Source: CAZDVK01 sp964508915
GTDB lineage: Bacteria > Pseudomonadota > Alphaproteobacteria > Paracaedibacterales > CAIULA01
DNA length: 64,000 bases
Reading direction: 5' to 3'
Assembly: GCA_964508915.1 (NCBI GenBank)
Contig: CAZDVK010000007.1
Span: forward strand, 1 to 64,000
Program-made: the position numbers and the translations under genes
Notes under the pieces: model-generated
Database searches by the model: none
The model's input: only the letters and a program-made list of their open reading frames with translations
Told to the model about the DNA's origin: nothing
Part shown: piece after piece, positions 1 through 9,626 of the stretch
How the letters are laid out: each line of letters opens with the position of its first letter
Position numbering within the stretch: the first letter of the stretch is position 1

Positions 1-171
1 CTGTACGTCCACAGCTCGCACTTAAGCCATGACCACCACATGTGTCCTCAAGCTTCTTATAACACAGGAAAAGTTAAGAAATGGTTTAAAATGCAAATCA
101 ATTTTTATTAGTTTTTTAATTCTTTCTGCGGCATAATTTGCGTAAAGGCTCTTTTTTATTTTTATAAATTT

Positions 172-708
172 GTGAACGGATTTGAACTAAACAAAATTGC
201 AGCAGCTATTTTGATTTCCCTACTTGTTGCTATGGTTTCAAGCTTAATTGGGGAAGGGTTAATTCATCCGCGCAAAGCTGACAAAGAAGCTTTTCCCGTT
301 CCTGCAGAAGCTGTAACAACTTCCGACGCATCAACAGCTCCCAAAACCTTAGCACCTATTACACCATTACTTGCCAAAGCCAATATCGCCAACGGGGAAA
401 AAATATTTAAAAAATGTATTTCGTGCCATTCCGTTGAAAAAAGTGGACCTGTTAAAACGGGGCCAAATTTATGGGGTATTGTAGGGGGGGCCATTGGACA
501 CATGGTTGAATTTGCCTATTCCCAAGCCATTCAAGACAAAAAAGGAAGCACCTGGACTTTTGAAAATTTAAACCACTTTTTGTACAAACCCCGGGAATTT
601 GCCCCAGGTACGAAAATGACATTTATTGGTTTGAACGACGACCAAGAACGGGCGGATTTAATAGCTTATTTAAGAATGCAATCAGATTCTCCCACGCCAA
701 TTTCTTAA
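172..708 (+). CDS. cycM: Membrane-anchored c-type cytochrome (CycM-like)
   Basis: Electron carrier of the respiratory chain, expected on the periplasmic face of the inner membrane. Residues about 8-30 form one hydrophobic N-terminal segment (uncleaved anchor), followed by a Pro/Ala/Thr-rich linker and a class I cytochrome c domain. The haem motif C82-x-x-C85-H86 is visible and M149 in GTKM is the likely sixth ligand. The start is a GTG with no clear Shine-Dalgarno sequence. In the family such proteins pass electrons from the bc1 complex to cytochrome oxidase. The SCO protein at 5.2 kb and CtaB at 59.3 kb fit an aerobic haem-copper oxidase. Confidence 0.9.
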   Translation: MNGFELNKIAAAILISLLVAMVSSLIGEGLIHPRKADKEAFPVPAEAVTTSDASTAPKTLAPITPLLAKANIANGEKIFKKCISCHSVEKSGPVKTGPNLWGIVGGAIGHMVEFAYSQAIQDKKGSTWTFENLNHFLYKPREFAPGTKMTFIGLNDDQERADLIAYLRMQSDSPTPIS

Positions 709-795
709 AAAATTTTTTGAAATTTACGAATTGTTAACCTTTAACGTTTAGATTTGTCATAACAGTGTTTGCATTAAATTTTAATAGAGGAAAAA

Positions 796-2451
796 ATGGA
801 TCATAAAAAGCTTGTATTCCCCCTTTTGTTTGTCGGTGTTCTGTTTTGTGCCGTTCTTTATGGAAAAGTAACCCATTCTAAACCTCAACAAACACCAACC
901 ATTTCGTCTTCTGGTGCTATCACGGCTTCTCAAAAACAAGAAGAATCACCAGTTTTAGCTGATTTAAAGGCAAGTGAAGGCACAGCCGCTTTGAATGATA
1001 AAAAAAATTCAGAATCTTTAGATGATAAAAGTGGCAAATATGATAGCCGAAAAAAGTTGCTTGATATTATCCGAAATGGTGTTGTGATTATTCAAACAAA
1101 AGCGTTTGCCTCCATTGGTGACTACGAAGCCGATAGCGCCTGGTCTGGAACTGGGTTTATTGTGGATTTTGAAAATGGTTTAATTGCCACCAACCGTCAT
1201 GTGGTGGGTGAAACAGCTGTTTGTACATACGAAATTAAGTTTTCAGATGGAACAAAAATAGATGCCCATTTAAAATATTTTGATCCTTTGTATGATTTTG
1301 CTTTTCTGTCTTTTGATCCGAAAAAAGCTCCTAAAGACACGCGCGCTTTAACTTTATCGGACCGAGATATTCGGGTGAACGATACGATTTTTTCTATGGG
1401 TAATTCAGCGGGTGATGAATTTTCAACCTATAAAGGCACTGTCTTTAGTGTGTATGAAAATATAGGGCCTTTTAACGAACAATCTTTAAAATTTTCAGGT
1501 ATTACGGTTGGTGGAGCCAGTGGTTCCCCGGTGTTTGGTGACCATGGTGAAGTTTTAGCTATTATTTATGGTGGAAAATTTGTATCAGCAGCAGCATTAC
1601 CCATTCGCTATGTAAAAAAAGCCCTCGATTACCTACGTCGCAATGAAACACCAAAACGGCGCAGTATTGGTGTTATTTTGGGATATACCAATATCCGTGA
1701 CGAAATTGAGGGGGCCAACGTCCCGAACGAATCCATGGAAGAATACTTAAAACACTTTCCAGAAGCGCATCAGAAAATTCTAAAGGTTTCCACACGCCTT
1801 GTTAATTCGCCAGCTCATCGAGGGCTTATGTCTGGTGACATTATTTGGAAGGTTGATGGCCAACTGGTAGGGCCTGAGCTTAGCCGCTTTGATGAAATCA
1901 TCAACGACTCCGAAGGGCGTGATGTTCAGCTTCAAGTGTATCGTGAAGGAAAACCTGTAACCGTTGCTATTCGAAGCTATGACCTACAAGGTATTGAAAA
2001 AAACGAATATATTAGCTTTGGTGGAACCAATTGGTTTAACAATAACGAACGGTTACGCCTAGAAGTGGGCGATGATGGCCCAGGCATTTATATTAGCCAA
2101 TCTACTAATACGTCACCGTTCAAAGAAGTGTTTTCAGGTGGTTGGTTTGGTGGCATAAGGCCTATTCGGATTTTGCGCTTAGATGGCTATCTTTTGAATA
2201 ATTTTGATGACCTTCAAAAAGCGATTCGAAGTATAATCGAAAAGAACAAAAAAATGTTTACAGTTCACTACCTAGACTTTTTAGGAACGCGAGGTTTTGG
2301 CAGTAGTGTTTCAGCAGATCGTCAAGAAAGGGTGGCAACACTTAAGTATGATGCAAAATTTGATTCACCTAAACTATATGCGTTTGACCGAAGTAAAATG
2401 GAATGGAATATCAAAGATCTTAAACCTGTTGTTGATTCGAAAGTAAAATAA
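796..2451 (+). CDS. HtrA/DegP-like trypsin-fold serine protease with PDZ region
   Basis: Predicted envelope protease. Residues 7-24 are a hydrophobic anchor or signal, then a polar linker to about residue 85. The protease domain shows the triad H135 (TNRHVV), D167 (LYDFAF) and S242 (GASGSP). Residues about 300-385 look like a PDZ domain, and a second PDZ-like segment lies near 440-500. The length (551) exceeds classical DegP (about 470). A good ribosome site (AGAGG) precedes the ATG. It probably degrades or chaperones misfolded envelope proteins; the substrate is unknown. Confidence 0.85.
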   Translation: MDHKKLVFPLLFVGVLFCAVLYGKVTHSKPQQTPTISSSGAITASQKQEESPVLADLKASEGTAALNDKKNSESLDDKSGKYDSRKKLLDIIRNGVVIIQTKAFASIGDYEADSAWSGTGFIVDFENGLIATNRHVVGETAVCTYEIKFSDGTKIDAHLKYFDPLYDFAFLSFDPKKAPKDTRALTLSDRDIRVNDTIFSMGNSAGDEFSTYKGTVFSVYENIGPFNEQSLKFSGITVGGASGSPVFGDHGEVLAIIYGGKFVSAAALPIRYVKKALDYLRRNETPKRRSIGVILGYTNIRDEIEGANVPNESMEEYLKHFPEAHQKILKVSTRLVNSPAHRGLMSGDIIWKVDGQLVGPELSRFDEIINDSEGRDVQLQVYREGKPVTVAIRSYDLQGIEKNEYISFGGTNWFNNNERLRLEVGDDGPGIYISQSTNTSPFKEVFSGGWFGGIRPIRILRLDGYLLNNFDDLQKAIRSIIEKNKKMFTVHYLDFLGTRGFGSSVSADRQERVATLKYDAKFDSPKLYAFDRSKMEWNIKDLKPVVDSKVK

Positions 2452-2465
2452 GGTAACCTCAAATA

Positions 2466-3914
2466 ATGGCAAAACATACTGTAACGCTTATTTCTGGAGA
2501 TGGTATAGGCCCCGAAGTAACAGGGGCCGCCTGCAAAATTATTGATGCAACCGGTGTTTCTATCCAGTGGGAAGTTTGCGAGGCAGGTGCTGCAGTTTTT
2601 AAAAAAGGCCTTGGGACAGGGGTTCCCCAGGAAACGATAGATTCTATTGTTCGTAACAAAGTGGCCCTAAAGGGCCCTTTGGAAACGCCTATTGGGTTTG
2701 GTGAAAAAAGTGCCAATGTAACCCTTCGAAAGTTATTTGAAACCTATGGGAATATTCGACCTGTTCGTGAAATTCCGGGTGTTCAAACCCCTTATTCAGG
2801 GCGCAACATAGATTTGGTGATTGTACGTGAAAACCTAGAAGACTTGTACGCCGGTATTGAACATATGCAAACGCCCAACGTGGCCCAGTGTTTAAAAGTT
2901 ATATCCCGAAAAGGTTGTGAAAAAATTGTACGACTTGCTTTTGAATTTGCCCGTTCCGAAGGCCGCCAAACGTTACATTGTGCCACAAAAGCGAACATAA
3001 TGAAGCTATCAGAAGGTATGCTGAAGCGTACCTTTGAAGAAATTGCGCCTGAATACCCGGACATTGAAGCACAGCATATTATAATTGATAATTGCGCCCA
3101 CCAATTGGTAAAAAAACCTGAACAATTCGATGTAATTGTGACCACTAACATGAATGGCGATATTATCAGTGATCTTGGCTCTGCTCTCATTGGGGGCCTT
3201 GGTTTTGCCCCAGGTGCCAATATAGGGGATGATTTTGCCATTTTTGAAGCCGTACATGGTTCTGCCCCTAAATATGCTGGTCAAAACACCATTAACCCTA
3301 CGGCAGTTCTTTTATCTTCGTTAATGATGTTGCGTCATTTGGGGGAATTTGATGCAGCCAATACAATTGAGCATGCCCTATATGTAACGTTAGGTCAGGG
3401 TATTTTAACGCGTGATGTAGCCCTTAGCGGCCATGCCCCGGCTTCTACAACAGCTTTTACAGATGCCATTATCCGCAACCTAGGTCAAAAACACCCAACC
3501 TATTGTGAGCGCCCTTATAAACCTATTGTGCTACCAAAAGTCAGCAAGGCCCCTGATTTGATTCATGTCAAAGAAAGAAAAGTAATGGGTGTTGATGTGT
3601 TTATTGAAACAACACTAACCCCGGAACAGTTGGGCAAAAACGTGGAAAAATTATGTGAATCAACCTGTTTTTATCTAAAGTTTGTATCTTCACGCGGAGT
3701 AAAATGTTACCCAGACGCTCAAACACAAGGAACAGATTTTGTAGACCAAGCACGTTGTCGTTTTTTCCTTAAAAATACCTCGCAAGAAGTATTGGATCAT
3801 ATGATTTTAGAGTTGCTGGAAAAAATTGGCTCAGTCCATAAATGGGGCCATGTGGAAAAATTGCATGAGTTTGATGGGAAACCGGCGTTTACGAAACCCC
3901 ACGGTGAAGATTAA
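2466..3914 (+). CDS. icd: Isocitrate dehydrogenase, long Rickettsia-type form
   Basis: Oxidative decarboxylation of isocitrate to 2-oxoglutarate in the TCA cycle. The N-terminal 340 residues are an isocitrate/isopropylmalate dehydrogenase fold: GDGIGPE near residue 10, the substrate loop with VRENLEDLYAG near 120, and the metal site NMNGDIISD near 230. Residues about 355-482 form an extra C-terminal domain of the kind found in the roughly 480-residue enzymes of Rickettsiales and some other alphaproteobacteria. It starts 14 nt after the protease gene and is probably co-transcribed. Cofactor preference (NADP likely) cannot be settled by eye. Confidence 0.93.
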   Translation: MAKHTVTLISGDGIGPEVTGAACKIIDATGVSIQWEVCEAGAAVFKKGLGTGVPQETIDSIVRNKVALKGPLETPIGFGEKSANVTLRKLFETYGNIRPVREIPGVQTPYSGRNIDLVIVRENLEDLYAGIEHMQTPNVAQCLKVISRKGCEKIVRLAFEFARSEGRQTLHCATKANIMKLSEGMLKRTFEEIAPEYPDIEAQHIIIDNCAHQLVKKPEQFDVIVTTNMNGDIISDLGSALIGGLGFAPGANIGDDFAIFEAVHGSAPKYAGQNTINPTAVLLSSLMMLRHLGEFDAANTIEHALYVTLGQGILTRDVALSGHAPASTTAFTDAIIRNLGQKHPTYCERPYKPIVLPKVSKAPDLIHVKERKVMGVDVFIETTLTPEQLGKNVEKLCESTCFYLKFVSSRGVKCYPDAQTQGTDFVDQARCRFFLKNTSQEVLDHMILELLEKIGSVHKWGHVEKLHEFDGKPAFTKPHGED

Positions 3915-3941
3915 AAAAGTAGAGGACTAGAAAAACTAAAT

Positions 3942-5045
3942 ATGCCCTATAAGTCGCTAAAGGTATTTTTAGGTCTCTGGTTTATTACTTTTAATTTTCT
4001 TACCAACAATCTTAAGGCCTCATCTTATGAACCCAAAATAGGATCTCATGTTTTTTTAAAGGGTTGCACAGCTGACCCCCACAAATATTTTGACGAACCA
4101 CTTAACGTAGCAAATACTATTTATGAAGTACCTAACACCATTGTTGGTATATATAAAAGTCCTTATGGTCGCCCTTTTGAAACCGTAAGCACATCAAGCA
4201 TCTTTTTAAACGATTCTACAGGACTTCTAAAATATCTTTGTAATTTTTTAGACTTTTTTCGTTACGTAGAACATATTTTTGCCACATGGAAGAAAAAACC
4301 AAAAAATAATTTAGCTATCACAAATTATTTATCAAAAGAATGTTCTGGTGTGTTAACCATTACCGCCCAATTGAAAAACTTCAGAGACTTAAAAATCATG
4401 AATGAAAAAGGCGATGTTGTTTTGGAAAAACAAATTCATGGCGCAACTTCCTTATATGAAATTAAATATAAGGGAAAAACAGTGGCTTGGGCGGTCGGGT
4501 GGCATAAAACATGTGGTGAGTACTACAAATATGTTGATTTTACAGCTTTTCGTGTTTTTTTCCCTATTCTAAAAAATGGAAAAATTCATATTAGCGAACA
4601 ATTTTTCAATGGAATCTCTCAAACACAATTCAAGGACGTATATCAAAATTCGAATCAGCCAATTTTGGTTGGAACCAACGATTGGGGAAGCGGTGCCGTA
4701 GGCTGCTACTATTGTATTCCTCAGTTCATAGCATTAGATGAAAGTAAAGGATTTGTGGAATTAGCCACAGAATCAAGTTTGAAATCCTCTAACTTGCGTA
4801 TCGGTGCTATTAATTCAGTTCAACGGCTTTTTTGGTTTTCCTATTACAACGATTGGGACAATTTAAAAAACTTACTGCTCAATAATTTTTCAGAAATAAT
4901 AGATGATTACCAAAATTTTTTTTGGCAACCTAAAAAGCCTGATGTTGTTAAATTAGAAAAGGGAAATTGTGAATCATTCCTAAAAACAACAGAAACTGGT
5001 AAAGCGTCAGATATCATAAAAAAATGTTTTCCTTCCTGGTCATAA
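3942..5045 (+). CDS. Secreted protein of unknown function, 367 aa
   Basis: No family recognised. An N-terminal signal peptide is clear (hydrophobic about residues 8-20, likely cleavage after NLKA near 26). The mature part is polar, Lys/Tyr-rich, with scattered cysteines (CTADP, YLCN, ECSG, KTCGEYY, GCYYC) that could form disulfides in the periplasm. It follows icd by 27 nt with weak spacing for a ribosome site. It could be an exported lineage-specific protein. The 178 nt before the next gene hold no gene I can support. Confidence 0.75.
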   Translation: MPYKSLKVFLGLWFITFNFLTNNLKASSYEPKIGSHVFLKGCTADPHKYFDEPLNVANTIYEVPNTIVGIYKSPYGRPFETVSTSSIFLNDSTGLLKYLCNFLDFFRYVEHIFATWKKKPKNNLAITNYLSKECSGVLTITAQLKNFRDLKIMNEKGDVVLEKQIHGATSLYEIKYKGKTVAWAVGWHKTCGEYYKYVDFTAFRVFFPILKNGKIHISEQFFNGISQTQFKDVYQNSNQPILVGTNDWGSGAVGCYYCIPQFIALDESKGFVELATESSLKSSNLRIGAINSVQRLFWFSYYNDWDNLKNLLLNNFSEIIDDYQNFFWQPKKPDVVKLEKGNCESFLKTTETGKASDIIKKCFPSWS

Positions 5046-5223
5046 CCGATTTTCTTTTTTGGCCCTGGAACATACATTCACCTAAAAGACCATTGCATAA
5101 TTCTAAGTTTCCAAAAACTGCAATTCATGTAACGGTCTTCTTAATTGATTCAATCCGATTTGACGTAACAGCATTTTATAAGCTACAAAAAATAATCTTC
5201 TTTTTTTAAGTTGGTTCGTTTTT

Positions 5224-5850
5224 GTGAAATCTTTCCGCTACATTTTATGGGCAATCTCCATTGCTTCAGCCTGCTTTTTTCTAATTTACTACCAACTTCA
5301 AAAGCCCGTTTCTTTTGTTCAAAATTTCGAAGGAAAAGAAACGGCTGAGATTGGCGGACCATTCGAATTAACCGATCAAAATAATAAAAATCGAACCCTT
5401 CGAGAGTTCCAAGGGAAAATCGTGTTATTATATTTCGGGTATACTTTTTGCCCAGATATTTGCCCGACAGCCCTTCAAAACATAAGCGGAGCGCTGAAAA
5501 TTTTAGGAAAAGATCGTGATAAAATAGCGCCTATTTTTATAACCATTGACCCTTCACGTGATAAGGTTGAGAATTTAAAAATTTACAGCGGAAATTTTCA
5601 TCCTGACTTTGTCATGCTAACAGGGAACCAATTGCAAATTGATGAAGTCGTTAAAAAATTTAAAATTTACGTCGCTCGCTCTCAGGAGAAAAAAGGATTA
5701 AACGACTATTTAATGGACCATAGTACAATGATTTATATTTTGGATAAAAATGGCCATTTTGTTAAACAAATCCCCCATACGACTGAATCAAAAAAAATTG
5801 CTACAGAACTAACAACTGTTTTGTTTCCAAAAACCACTCACCATCACTAA
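5224..5850 (+). CDS. SCO1/SenC-family copper chaperone for cytochrome oxidase
   Basis: Membrane-tethered thioredoxin-fold protein that helps load the CuA site of cytochrome c oxidase. It has an N-terminal membrane anchor (about residues 7-24), the copper/redox motif C76-P-D-I-C80, and the distal ligand H166 in MDHSTM. The GTG start is taken because the anchor follows directly. It ends in a short His-rich tail. It lies 11 nt upstream of tpiA. CtaB at 59.3 kb belongs to the same assembly pathway. Confidence 0.93.
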   Translation: MKSFRYILWAISIASACFFLIYYQLQKPVSFVQNFEGKETAEIGGPFELTDQNNKNRTLREFQGKIVLLYFGYTFCPDICPTALQNISGALKILGKDRDKIAPIFITIDPSRDKVENLKIYSGNFHPDFVMLTGNQLQIDEVVKKFKIYVARSQEKKGLNDYLMDHSTMIYILDKNGHFVKQIPHTTESKKIATELTTVLFPKTTHHH

Positions 5851-5861
5851 AGGAACGACGT

Positions 5862-6548
5862 ATGTTAATTGTTGCCAATTGGAAAATGAATGGATCCATT
5901 TCTTTACTCAAAGAATGTTTGAAAAAATGGCAATCTCAACCAACGGACAACACTATTGTTGTATGTCCACCTTTTCCGTACTTACAATGTGCTCAGGAAA
6001 ACTCTCGTTTTATCAAAATCGGGGGTCAAACGTGCCATGATCATGAAAAAGGCGCTTATACCGGCCATGTCAGTGTTTTACATTTGAAAGAAACGGGCTG
6101 TACGTATGGTTTGGTAGGGCATTCAGAGCGACGCCTACACGATGGTGAAACCAGTGAACAGGTTAGAAAAAAAGCCTCTCTTTTATTAGACCATGGAATA
6201 ACCCCCATTATTTGTGTGGGTGAAACATTGGAGCAGTACGAGCAGGAAATATCCGAAGAGGTGGTGAAAGAACAGCTTCAAGAATCTATACCACCGTGTG
6301 CCGAAAATATTTTCATAGCCTACGAACCTGTGTGGGCTATTGGAACGGGAAAAACAGCAACTGATATTGATATTGCCCAAATGCATGCATTCATCAATAA
6401 TCATTTTCCAAGCCAGGGAATATTGTATGGTGGGTCTGTTACGGCTGAAAATGCAGGCCGTATTTTAAAACTTCCTCATGTCCAGGGTGTTCTTGTGGGC
6501 GGGGCAAGTTTAAAAAAGGACGATTTTTTTCAAATAATTCATTCGTAA
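5862..6548 (+). CDS. tpiA: Triosephosphate isomerase
   Basis: Interconverts glyceraldehyde 3-phosphate and dihydroxyacetone phosphate in glycolysis/gluconeogenesis. Active-site residues are visible: N6 and K8 in ANWKMN, H87 in GHSERR, E155 in YEPVWAIGTG, and the phosphate-binding GGSV near residue 188. At 228 residues it is short compared with the usual 245-255, but all the key motifs are in place. A clear AAGGA ribosome site precedes the ATG. Structured element copy 1 starts 31 nt after its stop. Confidence 0.96.
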   Translation: MLIVANWKMNGSISLLKECLKKWQSQPTDNTIVVCPPFPYLQCAQENSRFIKIGGQTCHDHEKGAYTGHVSVLHLKETGCTYGLVGHSERRLHDGETSEQVRKKASLLLDHGITPIICVGETLEQYEQEISEEVVKEQLQESIPPCAENIFIAYEPVWAIGTGKTATDIDIAQMHAFINNHFPSQGILYGGSVTAENAGRILKLPHVQGVLVGGASLKKDDFFQIIHS

Positions 6549-6578
6549 AAGCTTAAAAAAACGACCTATTTACCAAAC

Positions 6579-6918
6579 TTTAACCCTTTTGGTGTTAGCG
6601 TAAAGGTGGAGGTTAGAATAACCAAAGCTAGTTTGGTTCAAAATGGGGATATGTCCTGTTTTCTTGGTTGGTTAACGTGGATGCGTTGATTGAACAATAA
6701 AGAAGATTCTTTTGGCATTTGTATCACAGGCGCCTGTGATATGGGAAGCCACTTGATGATGAGCGGAACTCATGATTGAGCAAAAGCCTAGGGTATAGCC
6801 AGGTTTGGTTGTGCCAAGGGGGATTGGGAGACATTTTGTTGAGGCGGCGCGTGGGGTGGGCTGTGTTGGGTTCCCAAAGCAATTGCAGGTGGGCCCCACT
6901 TGGGGGCCAAAACTATGC
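6579..6918 (+). repeat. Structured dispersed element, copy 1
   Basis: Fills the 431-nt gap between the convergent genes tpiA and the heptosyltransferase; no coding gene is supported here. In order: a 5' block TTTAACCCTTTTGG; a 7-bp hairpin AACCAAA/TTTGGTT (6620-6638); a long hairpin closed by GTTTTCTT/AAGAAGAT (6658-6707) with inner stem GGTTAACG/CGTTGATT; a 20-bp perfect palindrome (6722-6741); a 12-bp hairpin with one mismatch and loop CGGAA (6752-6780); then the 3' block TTGTTGAGG (6836) ... AGGTGGGCCCC (6887) with stem GGCCCC/GGGGCC, ending near TATGC. Wobble pairs require the + strand as RNA. It shares its architecture with copies at 35.3, 40.1 and 49.3 kb. Confidence 0.8.
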
Positions 6919-6979
6919 TCGATAAACTCTTTACGCCTAAACCCGGGATCTGAGTGTTTTTAGCCAAACAAACTTTCAA

Positions 6980-7936
6980 TCATAAGCATGCTTTTTCCCA
7001 GCAGTTCCTGACAGCAGCCCAAACAGTATCAACCTGAAGGCCTGTCATAAAACAGCTTTGGCTTTGATGGGAAAACCCTTCTGTTTGTCGCAGTTCATCA
7101 TAGGTTAAAGGAATACGCACAACATAATTACGGTTTTCGCCCGGCATTTGAAAGGGGCCATAATTTTCTTCACGAGATGGCCCAAAAAGACCAATTGTCG
7201 GCGTTTTAACGGCGGCTGCCATATGCATTAACCCCGAATCATTTCCTAAAAACAATTGCGCTTTTTGAATGCATGCTGCTGTTTGAATCAGTGTTGGATT
7301 GTGGTCAATGGTTGTGAAAAGTTTTTCTTTTGGAAAAGCATCCAACAACCCTTGAATCATGGGTTTTTCATGGGGTGCGGCCATAACCAAAACGGAAGAT
7401 TCTGGAAAGGTTTGATAAAAAAGGTGAAGTAAGTGAATGAAATTTTCAAGTGGCCACTGCTTTCCTACCCAGTTGGCTGCTGGGCTTAAAGCTAAGAAAG
7501 GGCGGTCTGGTAGCCATTTTAGAACAGATTTTTCTGTTTCTTCAGAAACCCATAAATGAGGTGCTTCTAAAGGGATACCGACACATCCTGAAATTTGCGC
7601 CACTTTATGTCGCGTATCGTTGGGTATACTTTTCCAAGTTGTACGTTTTTTAGCCCAAAGCATGTAAGCAATACCAGACCCGCGTAGGTCAATCACCCAA
7701 TCCCAAGAAGTTTTGACAACCTGTTTCCACAAATCAAGCCAGTGAAGGCTGTGTTTTTGTTTTTTAAATTGAAAAAGGTTTTCAAGTAATGGATAGTCCG
7801 AAAATAAATCAGCCACCAATGGGTCTGCAGCCACTGTAACCTGAGCTGTTGGATGATTTTTTAAAATATGCTGCAAAACACCCGTTGTTAAAACAGCATC
7901 TCCAATTCGGCTACAGGTAATAAATAAAATCTTCAT
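6980..7936 (-). CDS. Glycosyltransferase family 9 (LPS heptosyltransferase-like)
   Basis: Predicted transfer of a heptose or related sugar to the LPS core at the cytoplasmic membrane. The start at 7936 (MKILFITCSRIGD) matches the family N terminus. The longer frame to 8020 would run into the divergent permease start. Family features include GDAVLTTG near residue 12, the LSPAANW segment, and the C-terminal sugar-nucleotide site GNDSGLMHMAAA followed by GLFGPS. About 318 residues, normal for the family. The precise acceptor and rank (I, II or other) are not determinable from sequence alone. Confidence 0.87.
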   Translation of the reverse strand: MKILFITCSRIGDAVLTTGVLQHILKNHPTAQVTVAADPLVADLFSDYPLLENLFQFKKQKHSLHWLDLWKQVVKTSWDWVIDLRGSGIAYMLWAKKRTTWKSIPNDTRHKVAQISGCVGIPLEAPHLWVSEETEKSVLKWLPDRPFLALSPAANWVGKQWPLENFIHLLHLFYQTFPESSVLVMAAPHEKPMIQGLLDAFPKEKLFTTIDHNPTLIQTAACIQKAQLFLGNDSGLMHMAAAVKTPTIGLFGPSREENYGPFQMPGENRNYVVRIPLTYDELRQTEGFSHQSQSCFMTGLQVDTVWAAVRNCWEKACL

Positions 7937-8018
7937 ATACGCATTTATATTCTTGAAAACTGGCCCCCAGTATACTAGGAACCTTATGTAGGCACACGAA
8001 AAATATAGATTTTCAATC

Positions 8019-9230
8019 ATGAAATACCAAGGTGTTAGTCAGAATAAAGTTTTTGGAGCGACTCTTTTAGTAGCGGGCACAACCATTGGGGCGGGCATGT
8101 TGGCGCTTCCCCTCACGTCAGCCGGCGCTGGTTTTTGGAACAGCACAATTCTTTTGGTATCTTTATGGGCTATCATGTGCATCAGCGCATTAATATTTTT
8201 AGAAATCATTTTAAAACACGGAAAAAGTGCCAGTATCGCGACCTTGGCAGAAAAAGCTTTTGGCGCATTTGGAAAAAATTTAGCACGCGTTTCTATTTTT
8301 TTGCTGTTTCACGCTTTATTAGCGGCCTACATAACAGGTAGTAGCCAAATTATTCGTAACGCTTGCTTAGAACTAGGTGTTGATTTACCCGCTTGGTTTT
8401 GGTCTGTAGCTTACGCAACCATTTTTGGCTTTTTCGTTCATTCCTGTACGCAAGCTGTTGATTACGCCAACCGTTTCCTGTTTGGCATAAAAGTTATCAT
8501 TTTCATTACAATGATTCTTACCCTGGCACCGATAACGCAGCTTGATAATATTACCCACCAACCTGCTAATCTTGACATGCTGTGGTTGGCCATTCCTATA
8601 TTTTTTACATCTTTCGGGTTTCATGGCAGCTTACCAACGTTAGTTGATTATGTAGGTCTTCATATAAAATCTTTGCGTTTTATCATTATTGTTGGAAGTG
8701 CGATTCCCTTAGTTGTTTATTTTATTTGGCAATTTTGCACCTTAGGCGCATTAACCCCAACATCACTTAGCTTATTGAATTCCAACAGTGATGTTTCTGA
8801 CCTAATTCACCTGCTGGCCAACACCGTTCAGTCAAAAACAATTCACTGGATGATACCTACTTTTTCTTTTTTGGCTATTGCAACCTCTTTTTTGGGGGTT
8901 GCCATGGGGCTGTTCGATGCAACAGGCGAAGCGTTTCAAAAAAGTCTTGAAACAGAGCGGTTAGCTATTTCATTGCGTACGTTCGTTCCACCCCTTGTTT
9001 TTGCCATATTTTACCCTCATGGCTTTATTATGGCGTTGGGTTATGCGGCCATTGCCCTAAGTGTGTTGGCTATTTTGTTGCCGGTTGCTGTAGCTTGGCA
9101 GTGGCGTCAAACCCGTTATGATTTTTCAAAAACTACCTATCAAGTTTTAGGCGGTCGGCCTATGCTTATACTGTGTGGATTAATCGGAGCGTTGGTGATT
9201 GCCATTGAACTGGGGCGGTTATTTTTTTAG
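8019..9230 (+). CDS. Aromatic amino acid permease, HAAAP family (TyrP/Mtr-like)
   Basis: Integral membrane symporter, 403 residues with about 11 hydrophobic segments. The N-terminal signature GTTIGAGMLALP, just after a short cytoplasmic start, is typical of the hydroxy/aromatic amino acid permease family (TyrP, Mtr, TnaB), and a PTLVDY segment lies near residue 205. It probably imports tyrosine or tryptophan by proton symport. It is transcribed divergently from the heptosyltransferase. Similar permeases are common in intracellular bacteria that take amino acids from the host. Confidence 0.88.
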   Translation: MKYQGVSQNKVFGATLLVAGTTIGAGMLALPLTSAGAGFWNSTILLVSLWAIMCISALIFLEIILKHGKSASIATLAEKAFGAFGKNLARVSIFLLFHALLAAYITGSSQIIRNACLELGVDLPAWFWSVAYATIFGFFVHSCTQAVDYANRFLFGIKVIIFITMILTLAPITQLDNITHQPANLDMLWLAIPIFFTSFGFHGSLPTLVDYVGLHIKSLRFIIIVGSAIPLVVYFIWQFCTLGALTPTSLSLLNSNSDVSDLIHLLANTVQSKTIHWMIPTFSFLAIATSFLGVAMGLFDATGEAFQKSLETERLAISLRTFVPPLVFAIFYPHGFIMALGYAAIALSVLAILLPVAVAWQWRQTRYDFSKTTYQVLGGRPMLILCGLIGALVIAIELGRLFF

Positions 9231-9600
9231 AAAAGTTTTCATTTTAAGTTTTGCTTTATTGGCTTTTTGGCATGCTCAGTCTAAAGCCTCTGACATACCA
9301 CCCCTGGATCGAGAAACCAAAAGAGCTGTTTTAAATAAAATACGCCCCGTTCTAGACACGTTAAAAACTTGGCAAGAGGTTGACGCAACCGAAAAATCCA
9401 AAAGGTTGTATCAAATACGACTTCAGGCGTTAGAAAAAATATGCCAAAAAAATTCTTTCATTTGGGGAATGTATTATGTTTTTAAACATAACTCTTTACG
9501 TACCTCAACAAAACCCTCTACCATCGAAACAGAAATAGAAAACTTAACATATTTTCGGGAAATAATAGAGTCTATTCATATCAAAACTTCCCGTTGGTAA
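9199..9600 (+). CDS. Small secreted protein, tandem paralogue A
   Basis: No known family. 133 residues from a TTG start that lies 32 nt inside the permease gene; no ATG exists in frame upstream of the signal peptide, so the true start is uncertain. Residues about 10-30 look like a signal peptide ending ...SKA. The mature part matches the next gene: a run of the form TLKTWQEV...EKSKRLYQ...LEKICQKNSF aligns with TIISWEKS...EKSQNKYT...FYELCKTNDF. Likely helical and periplasmic or exported; function unknown. Confidence 0.6.
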   Translation: MPLNWGGYFFRKVFILSFALLAFWHAQSKASDIPPLDRETKRAVLNKIRPVLDTLKTWQEVDATEKSKRLYQIRLQALEKICQKNSFIWGMYYVFKHNSLRTSTKPSTIETEIENLTYFREIIESIHIKTSRW

Positions 9601-9626
9601 ATATTTTTTTAAGAAAGGGCTGAATT

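Noticed and set aside
5024..5209. Small ORF after the secreted protein gene
   Set aside because: Overlaps the previous gene, no ribosome site, low-complexity tail; looks like an open frame by chance.
7936..8020. Longer N terminus for the heptosyltransferase
   Set aside because: The additional 28 residues are not family-like and overlap the start of the divergent permease.
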